Part shown: in pieces, positions 56,655 to 64,000 of the stretch
Layout of the letters: every line of letters starts with the position of its first letter
Position numbering within the stretch: position 1 is the stretch's first letter
Assembly (NCBI GenBank): GCA_019009955.1
Contig: CM032228.1
Coordinates: 102,706,501 to 102,770,500, forward strand
DNA: 64,000 bases
Origin: Riptortus pedestris
Taxonomy: Eukaryota > Arthropoda > Insecta > Hemiptera > Alydidae
Direction of reading: 5' to 3'
Notes under the pieces: model-generated
Seen by the model: only the letters and a program-made list of their open reading frames with translations
Told to the model about the DNA's origin: nothing
Databases searched by the model: none
Made by a program: the position numbers and the translations under genes

Positions 56655-59600
56655 AGACAAGATTGGACTCATAACAACAATTTTGTATAAAAAATCTCAG
56701 TAACTTTCTATATAACCCAGTTGTGTGTTCTTTTAGTTATTTCATTTTATTTAAATTATCAGTTGAATCATAAATACAATAAAAGAATGATTCTAAATTT
56801 AGAAAAAAGTTGGATTCTTCAATAATGCCAGCAAGTTATACTTTGAGCCGACGCTAAAACAATTTACACAATTCAATACAGCTGTCAATTAGATAAATAC
56901 ATAGACAGAATTAAATGAAAAGTGGGTGATGTTTTTTTTCATGGATAGGAAAAAAGAGGGCAACAGGGGGGAAGGGCTGACCTTTCGAAATACCAAAGGC
57001 AATCTAAAAATAACTAGATATACTCCATTTATGTAAGCCTCATATGTATTCCCATTGGGAATTTAGTATTAATAATAGATGTATTCTTCAGAGATTGCAA
57101 CACGTGTAGGTGTGGCAGAGGCAGGTAGGACACCATTTATTGTGAGGTACACTCGACGCGTGACGAAGAGGCAAGGTGTCAGTAAGGGTGTAAATTGGTG
57201 AGGCTACCAGCTAACGACGAGGTTCCCTCCAAATATAACGAGGGCATCCTATCTGATTTACAGCGTATAACAGTGAGGCCAACCTTCTTGATTTACTACA
57301 GTTTCCTTCCTTCCGGCATTTAGCCTCCCCCTTTACTGCCTTACTAACTCATACACCCACATTTGCTGTGAATTTATTTTCTTGCTTTTCCTTTTCGCGA
57401 TGATTGGCAAGTGTGTAACTGCAGTCATTGCCCCAATGGGCTTCGGTACTCGCTTACGAGTTCGCCCGGAGTCCAAGGACAAATTCACTCACTTATGGTC
57501 GCTATGGGCAGTACAAGGATCTGCCTTTCACCTTAATCTTGAACCATTGATTTTGGTATACTTCGACCTCCTTCCAGTTAAGAATCACGGTTCTGATTGT
57601 CCTCCCTCAGATCGCCGACAGAAGAAGCAAATACTGCAATCACGAAAATGATTGGTTTTGAGATTAGAAAGGAATTACCCTTTTTAACCCTCCCTGAACC
57701 CTTTATGACAAGTTTCGGCGAGAAGTGGACGTACCTCGCACAACTGAAAAACAGCTTGCCTTAAAATTTTAAAATTTCATATCAAGTATTGGACTAATGG
57801 ACCGTACGTAGGAGAGATACATCAAGATTGTGCAGGAGTTTTTAGGCTTATCATAAAAGTTTTGATAAATCATGTACTTTGGTATTATCCCATCTGACCG
57901 GAGATCTCTCGTCTGTCACTTTCAAATGAAAAATTTTGTTTATTTAATTTAATAGTATTACGAAGAAGTTAAGTGGTACCAACATTTTTCTGGACTATCA
58001 TTCAAACTTTTTTTTTTTTCCATCCTGCAGTGGACCTATTTTGGGGACATACGGTGTAGGGTTTTCAATACAAATCCGTCTTCAAAACTCTCTACTCCTT
58101 ATATTTACTGCAAATTTACTGCTTCTCGTATTTTTCGAAGGGCTCTTTCTCCCAGGCATGTAAGATTTGGAGTTCCAAAAGAGTTCTCATTTTATAGGTT
58201 AGGTCTTATTAAAATTTTATATTAAATTAAAATTTAATTTAATTTATATTAGATTATCTGTTACCTTTCCTCTAGAGACTAATGTACATTTTAGTGTAGG
58301 ACGTCGAACCATCGAATGCTGCTATCATTTCCTAATACAATTTTCAGTTTAAGAACATTGCTAACTCTTATTTCCGGCTATCTGGGTAGATCAATTATTA
58401 TAAATATAAAAATGATCACATTTCCAAAATATTACCAAGTCCATTGCCATATCTTAATTTATTTATAGAGAGTACTTTGAGTCACAACTCTCCATAAATA
58501 AAGAAAGATATTGCAATGGGCTTGGAAATAGTACTCATCCTATTATTTTGAAAATGTGATAATTTTTATATATACATGTAGCTTCTGAAAATGATTCTGT
58601 AACGATTACGCGTCGGGGCATATCCTTTGTCGGTGACGATTACAAGATGAATTATCAATTAATTTCTAACTATCAAGGATACAATCTTGCTGAGAAAAGC
58701 AATACACATGCGTCTGGATACCAAGAAAGCAAGATGAGTTGAGTTATAAAGGGCAAACGTCTAAACATAATGGGAGCAGAGCGATGCATAGTGATGGTGG
58801 TTCTCCGAGACGAATTGGGGATATGTGTAGGCCTAGAGACCTATAATAACTGGGAGACAGGTGGGCAGGGGAGCTAATGTGGTGCATGATGTGATCTTCA
58901 GCTTGCCTCTCCAATGTTTGACAATAGACCTTCAAATTAGATAATTGCTTGGAATTCTTCCTAGGCCCTTCGATGGTTGGGGCCGATGACCTTTGCTCAT
59001 CTTAGGTCTATTCAGTGACTCCTTGTTAAAACTGTTAATTCACTTTCATTATTAGTGTCCTCTCAATTAAATGGAAATACTACTAGCTCCACAGTGTTGT
59101 AACCTCTCTGTAGAAAACAATCTTTCAGTACATTTACATACAACTGATACTTTCTTTAATGAAATGAAACAACACAAATGGACTCATCATTCCTTATGCT
59201 GACATCATTAGTTATTAGTTTTTTTTTTATTTTTTATTTATTTTTTTATTTTTATTTTTTAAAAAAGAGCCTTCAGCTGTCAAAACCTCCCTAGATATGA
59301 AACCATTAATTCTGAATTCATTTTTTAGCAGTGGGAGATATATTAGAGTGTTAAAGACCAAATGAATTAAAACGTCCTAGATTAAGTAACAATATAGTTA
59401 AGAGAGGTTAGAAAATAACATGAGCTATCTCTTAGTATCAATCTAATTGGCGGTGGCCATTAAGGATCTGCATTCCCCAAAGGGCTTAGGTTATTCAATT
59501 AGATTGTAATCAATCCAAGTAATTACCTTATGCCAATTACCCTGAAAGGGTCCACAGCTTAGCTTTTGGACCTAAATTCTATTATATTATTTACTAAGTG

Positions 59601-60765
59601 GTTGGTAACTAAGTCCTTTGGGTTAAAGGAAACTCATATTATTTACAGAATATTTATTTTAATACACAAATTATTGTATATAAGACCTGTTCCCATTCTA
59701 TCAACTAACTGCATAATCTAACGTTCAGAAACGTTCTGCGTTTTACTGTAAAAAAAAACTGACCTACTGGAGTATTATCTACTCTAAGGGATTCCATTCA
59801 GGGAGCTCTATAGGGAACAGAACTAGTGCGTCATCAAGCTATGGAGGATGTAGCAAAACGATTCTCAAAAATCTATTCTGGATGTATAAAAAGAAATGGT
59901 GATGCCTTGGTGAAAAACGAATTGACATAACCTATACTATTAATCATGAGCAATGTAAAGTTGAAACATAGGCTAATTTTGAAGGTTTATTAAATTATCA
60001 TTTAGAAATCCCTCCACCTTCTTTGGGTACAATTCTTCTTTTGATATTGTTCTAGTGGGCTCGCTAATGGGTGTCGATCCTTTCCATACAGTCGCTTACT
60101 TGAGTTCTATTTCATTATTTTTCAATGGCCACATTCACGGACGGTTCATACGGCTACGGAGACGGTACAGGGCACGTCGCCTGGCCCGGATGGTAGACAC
60201 AACTTTTCAGAAGTATTAATCGGATATAGCTTATGTGTACTTTTAACTGCCGCACTCGGCAATCAACAAACATAAAAAAAATAGATCCCTGGATATGGCG
60301 AAATACGGCTTTTACAATTAGAACCCTAGCACATCTAGTAAAATTCATAACACGCCTTCCAGATTTAAGCAATCTACAGAACGAGGAAGCGTTTGATTTT
60401 TAGTGAAAAGTCATTGGCATAAATATATGGCTTAACTGGGATTACATCAATGCTTCGATGCAATTATACGAAAGCTTGAATGACAATCTTGGTGAGTAAC
60501 AGATTCAATACAGGGATGCAAGAGGGCACAGTGAAATAACCAGCAGGAACAGCTAGGCATAACCAATGCGGTTTGCTGTTAGTATTGGTGTAGAGCGTTA
60601 TTGGATTATTCAAAAGTATAGGATGAATAATTTCACAGGATAACATAGAGTTCCTGGGGCAACCAGGGCACCAGATTAGGTGCATTCTAAACCAGCATGT
60701 CAGTACATTCTCGAAGTGGGTACCTGTCAACTTAGGCTGCATTATGACATCTTGGACTAAAATGA
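56655..60765. other. Non-coding stretch, no firmly recognised feature
   Basis: Mostly AT-rich. A more balanced patch at 57100-57660 includes an 89-codon plus frame (57382-57651) with no recognised domain; an acceptor-like GTAACTGCAG near 57421 is not enough to call an exon. TTAACCCTCCCTGAACCC at 57683 resembles the TTAA-CCCTCCC ends noted near 40 kb in opposite orientation. Confidence 0.45.
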
Positions 60766-60769
60766 GCAC

Positions 60770-61205
60770 AACAAAAGTCAACGGAGCTGCGAAATACCAG
60801 ACAGATTTCCTACGTGCTGGCATAATACACTTTTGATACAGATCAAAATGAGTGAGATAAGACAACACATACTGTCTATTTCTATGAAATAAAAAAACAG
60901 ACGAGTAAAAGAGGGCTGGCCGGCGAGGGGGCGGGAGTCACTGAAGGCTGAAAAAAAGAAGGTACTAATAACTCGCTTAATACTTGAGTTAAGAAAAAAA
61001 ATACAAAGAACAACAATTGTAGAACATCAATAGTTTAACAAGATTGGTTCTATAATACTTTACGATCTGACTGAAGAAATATTGAATTTTCGGATTTCTG
61101 GCCTCTAAACCCGCACTATTCTAGGTCCAGTTTCAGCCAATATGAAATATGATTTTTACTTTTCACTGAAATGGTTAAATATCTAGTATGGTATAGATCA
61201 AATAA
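60770..61205 (+). mobile_element. Family A, decayed copy
   Basis: GGAGCTGCGAAATACCAGAC, AGATTTCCTACGTGCTGG (worn 5' end), GGAGTCACTGAAGGCTGAAA, AACAAGATTGGTTCTATAAT and the C-rich segment follow family A order. Confidence 0.68.
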
Positions 61206-61224
61206 AATTTTTCTAAATAATAAT

Positions 61225-61550
61225 TACACTAGTAGGAGTGGGTGTTTGCTGAAGGATAACAATTAAAAATGCAAATATTTCGGTTAATATTTGAAATAGA
61301 GAAAAGTTGTATATAACAATATTTATAGACAACTAAATTTTCAATAACATTGCTTTTATACAATTTTTCGATTCGACTCATAATAAGGGAGATATTTTGT
61401 ATGTTCGAAATTTCCTCCTCTAATTCCCCTCCCACTGGTCGAATTTCAGCCGTTGACGAACTTGGTCTTTATTTTTACTTAAATTAAATATATATATAGT
61501 TTTAAACGGACCTCATTTGTAGAATATATGTACAAATTTGAAGATTCCTA
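61225..61550 (+). mobile_element. Family A core and 3' fragment, decayed
   Basis: AAAATGCAAATATTTCGGTT, TTTTTCGATTCGACTCATAA, CCCCTCCCACTGGTCG, GTTGACGAACTTGGTC, a short ATATATATAG in place of the microsatellite, and TTTTAAACGGACCTC. The 3' palindrome is missing. Confidence 0.72.
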
Positions 61551-61559
61551 TTCTCCATT

Positions 61560-62365
61560 TACTAGTGTATAAAGCCCCAACTGTCTGGAATCTGAGTTTT
61601 CTCTCATGAAAAGGAATACCCCAGAACAGCTGATAAATCATTTAGTTAATCATGTTGACAAGAGTGTAAAGAAAGAAACACGTGAAATATAAGTAGGAGT
61701 GATATTTGAGTTAGTTAGGTAGGAACTGGTCAGCAGTGGCCATTAATAGATAGAAAGTTTAGATTAAGGCTGTCTGAGCATCATCTATTTTGTAAGGGGT
61801 GATTGAAAAATTAATCCACCCCTGGACACCATTACAGAACGAGGTCCTTCCTGTAGATAGGGATTCAATCATGATAAGAGCCAGTATTGGACAAGGCTAA
61901 ACACGGTGACACTATCTAGAGGCTTCATCACATTTCTTCTGACGCAACCACAATACATCGGAGCCTTCAGATGCAAGCATAGCCCCCTAACATCATGCCA
62001 TATTGAGTGAGCCATCAATAGCTGCTAATTTATCATAAGTGACCCATATTTAAAAACAGTCATGTCAGCCCAGAGCAGAAGAGATAACATTCGTCCCGTT
62101 TCTAAAATGTTAATGGTCTTTGCCCGAACCAATCAAACACAATTCACATTTAATACTTAACGACCTTCTTCAAACATATGTTCTCGTTTCGGTAAAAATA
62201 TTTGCAACTAAAACACCAATTTTTCTCTATTTATTTAATCGTATGGATGTTTCTGTGATTAGATGAATGAGTATGAATAATAATAATAGTGATATTGTGG
62301 AATTGTGACGTCCATCGGTAGCAAAAATAAAACCGTTAACTAAAAAAGGCAACCATTAAAATAAA
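61560..62365. other. Non-coding stretch, no recognised feature
   Basis: AT-rich with no motif recognised. Confidence 0.5.
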
Positions 62366-62368
62366 ACG

Positions 62369-62615
62369 AAGTCCGTCACACAGGGACCATTTCGCCATAT
62401 ATTCTCTATTTCTAAGTGGAAATCAAGAAACTAATAAAGCAAGAATTACTCGCTTAATATATTGGACTACGAAAAAATGCATCGAGCAACAATTGTAGAA
62501 TCAAAAATATAACAAAATTTGTTCTATTAAAGTTTTCGATCCGATTCATCACATAGGAAATATTTTGAATTTCTTCAAATGTCTTTCGATCCCGCCTAGT
62601 AGATGACGAACATTT

Positions 62616-62618
<3 letters not shown>
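62369..62618 (+). mobile_element. Family A, decayed copy abutting an AT tract
   Basis: AAGTCCGTCACACAGGGACC (5' end), TTTTCGATCCGATTCATC (core) on plus, then CTTCAAATGTCTTTCGATCC with CTAGTAGATGACGAA in the opposite orientation just before the AT tract. An inversion or two overlapping copies would explain this. Confidence 0.6.

Positions 62619-62665
<47 letters not shown>
62619..62665. repeat. (AT)n microsatellite
   Basis: About 22 AT units at the junction between a family A copy and the tail of a reversed family B element. Confidence 0.93.
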
Positions 62666-62668
<3 letters not shown>

Positions 62669-62995
62669 CTACTGTACGTGTGTATGTCACTGAACTCCTC
62701 CTAAACGGCTGGACCGATTTGAATGAATATTTTTGTACACGTTTGGGTGACGCCCTGGATGGTTTAGCGTCACAAATCAGCCCTGTAGATGGATCAGGAG
62801 TGGGGGTCGTAAAGGAGGCCTAAAGTTAAAAATAGCGATATTTCGTTTCCTATTGGTTTTTCGGCAAATATGCACATAACAAAAGTTGTTTTTTGTGTTA
62901 TTAAAAGTAGCTTTTGTTTTAAACATAAAATTATTAAATTTAATATCCTAATCGCTTGAAATATCATGCAGGACAACGTCTGTCGGGTCCGCTAG

Positions 62996-62997
<2 letters not shown>
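62666..62997 (-). mobile_element. Family B element, head variant 2, no tandem expansion
   Basis: On the minus strand: head ACTAGCGGACCCGACAGACG near 62995, one module with AACTTTTGTTATGTGCATAT and GCCGAAAAACCAATAGG, and tail ATTCAAATCGGTCCAGCCG, GTTCAGTGACATACACACGT and ACAGTAGAATTATA. About 330 bp, the minimal form of the family. Both ends abut AT tracts. Confidence 0.75.
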
Positions 62998-63053
<56 letters not shown>

Positions 63054-63055
63054 CA
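62998..63055. repeat. (AT)n-(AC)n microsatellite
   Basis: GTAT then about 16 AT units and about 8 AC units, next to the head of the reversed family B element. Confidence 0.93.
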
Positions 63056-63059
63056 CAGA

Positions 63060-63480
63060 TGGGAAATCTTCTTACTAAACAACCTGCTGGTGCCAGGTCA
63101 AAAAGAGAGAAAACTTGGAATGATTATTAAAATCAATTTTATTTCTCTTCTAGTTTCGCGTCCATATGACGCCACATCAGGAGAAAAAATAATACTAAGA
63201 AGTTAGTTTACTACCGGCTACTTCGTTACACAGAACGTTCCCCTAGTCCTGCCAGTCAGAGAATGGCTTACAAATAGAGGTTCTGGTAAACTGATTTGGA
63301 TCGATACATCACGAAATAAAAATATCGATTATTCCTAAAGAACTGTAGTCTAAATCGAAAAGGAGAAATTTATAATTGATCAATCATTTTTTCAGAGTTT
63401 CAAATATATTTAAATAGTGTATATTTTTCATGCTTATTGATCACTTTTTTTCAATAAGATAGTTTAATTTGCTCTCAGTA
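63060..63480. other. Non-coding stretch, no recognised feature
   Basis: AT-rich with no motif recognised. Confidence 0.5.
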
Positions 63481-63483
63481 TTA

Positions 63484-63566
63484 TTAGCAGATTTCCCTTA
63501 AGAGAAATCAGCTATTTAGGTCGTACTCATGACGCGATAAATAGGTCATATTTTCACAAAGAAATC

Positions 63567-63617
<51 letters not shown>

Positions 63618-64000
63618 GTTTACGCTCTAGCGGTCGAACTTTTTGTTTAATCGTTACAAAACTCGATATTTATATGTTTTATGTAAAAAGACAGATCAAG
63701 TTCGTTAATGGCTGAAATCGGACAAGTGGAAAATTCAAAATATACGTCGGATCAAAAAATTGTATAGAACAAATCGTATTGCAAATTCAATTTACTATAA
63801 CTATTGTTTTATACATTTATTCTCTATCTGGTATATTAGCCGAGATATTTGCATTTTTCAGTTTTCAGCCTTCAGCAAACCCCCACTTCTACTTATGTTA
63901 CATAAACAATGCTCGGTTGTGTAATACACCACATCATTCGAAGCTTAAACACCAAATCTTGTTTTCAAGAGACATTTATTATACGAGATACATGCAAATA
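63484..64000 (-). mobile_element. Family A element, runs off the window
   Basis: TTAGCAGATTTCCCTTAAGA starts the copy; (AT)n at 63571-63615, CGCTCTAGCGGTCG, AAATCGGACAAGTGG and GCCGAGATATTTGCATTTTT follow. The final bases belong to the long-form extra segment (compare 8225-8270). The 5' hairpin end lies beyond the window. Confidence 0.85.

Noticed and set aside
57382..57651. 89-codon plus-strand frame in balanced-composition DNA
   Set aside because: No domain or convincing splice pair was recognised; kept only as a note in the intergenic entry.
60464..60868. A 134-codon minus-strand frame whose inner Met start gives a signal-peptide-like N terminus, cysteines, and a CAG|GTACCC that is phase-compatible with the Pvf-like exon
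   Set aside because: The N-terminal part (AGCACGTAGGAAATCTG and CGCAGCTCCGTTGAC) is a decayed family A 5' end read backwards, the donor is poor, and the frame lacks any known motif; the fit to the Pvf-like exon is probably chance.

Overview
This is an AT-rich, intron-and-repeat type eukaryotic window, almost certainly from an arthropod and most likely an insect. The evidence is a PDGF/VEGF-type growth-factor exon of insect style with clean GT/AG splice sites, a piggyBac transposon, several non-LTR retrotransposon fragments, a tRNA-derived SINE family with target-site duplications, and many (AT)n tracts. Nothing looks bacterial: there are no operons, ribosome binding sites or CRISPR arrays. 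I could not name the species. Most of the sequence is intergenic or intronic.

Host genes: only one exon is recognised with confidence, a minus-strand exon (30358-30599) encoding the first part of a PDGF/VEGF cystine-knot domain (a Pvf-like ligand). Its neighbouring exons were not found. Three weaker coding candidates are recorded: a 278-nt exon-like stretch at 2255-2532 (+), a pair of phase-compatible small exons near 52.0-52.3 kb (-), and a decayed, frameshifted, unrecognised coding relic at 27432-27931 (-).

Mobile elements dominate. (1) A complete but inactive piggyBac copy (17888-20380) has perfect 18-bp ends, TTAA duplications and a transposase with three lesions. It sits inside an older repeat (family B). 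(2) Family A, the most frequent repeat here (more than fifteen recognisable copies or pieces), is roughly 0.6-0.97 kb. It has a 5' hairpin end, subterminal inverted repeats (AGCAGATTTCCC), a 3' palindrome ending CTAA, and an internal (AT)n tract at a fixed place. I read it as a non-autonomous Helitron/Helentron-like element, but that is inference. (3) Family B has ACTAGC-type heads, a ~297-bp module that can be tandemly multiplied, and tails ending in (AT)n. (4) The SINE family has eight copies or fragments, five with 8-15 bp target duplications. (5) LINE fragments of jockey/I-like, RTE-like and R2-like type occur at 22.3, 33.6, 47.9 and 49.6 kb. (6) A gypsy-like solo LTR lies at 33031-33555, a 363-bp hAT-type MITE at 47449-47811 and a 102-bp foldback at 41835-41936. 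A U6 snRNA 5' fragment lies at 46329-46353.

Nesting gives a relative chronology: family A copies are hosts for SINEs, LINEs and family B elements, often through their internal AT microsatellite, and family B hosts the piggyBac. The most promising leads are the family A architecture with its hitch-hiking microsatellite, the tandem module of family B, and the Pvf-like exon. Coordinates of repeat edges are estimates by eye, good to a few bases for elements with target duplications and to tens of bases for decayed copies.
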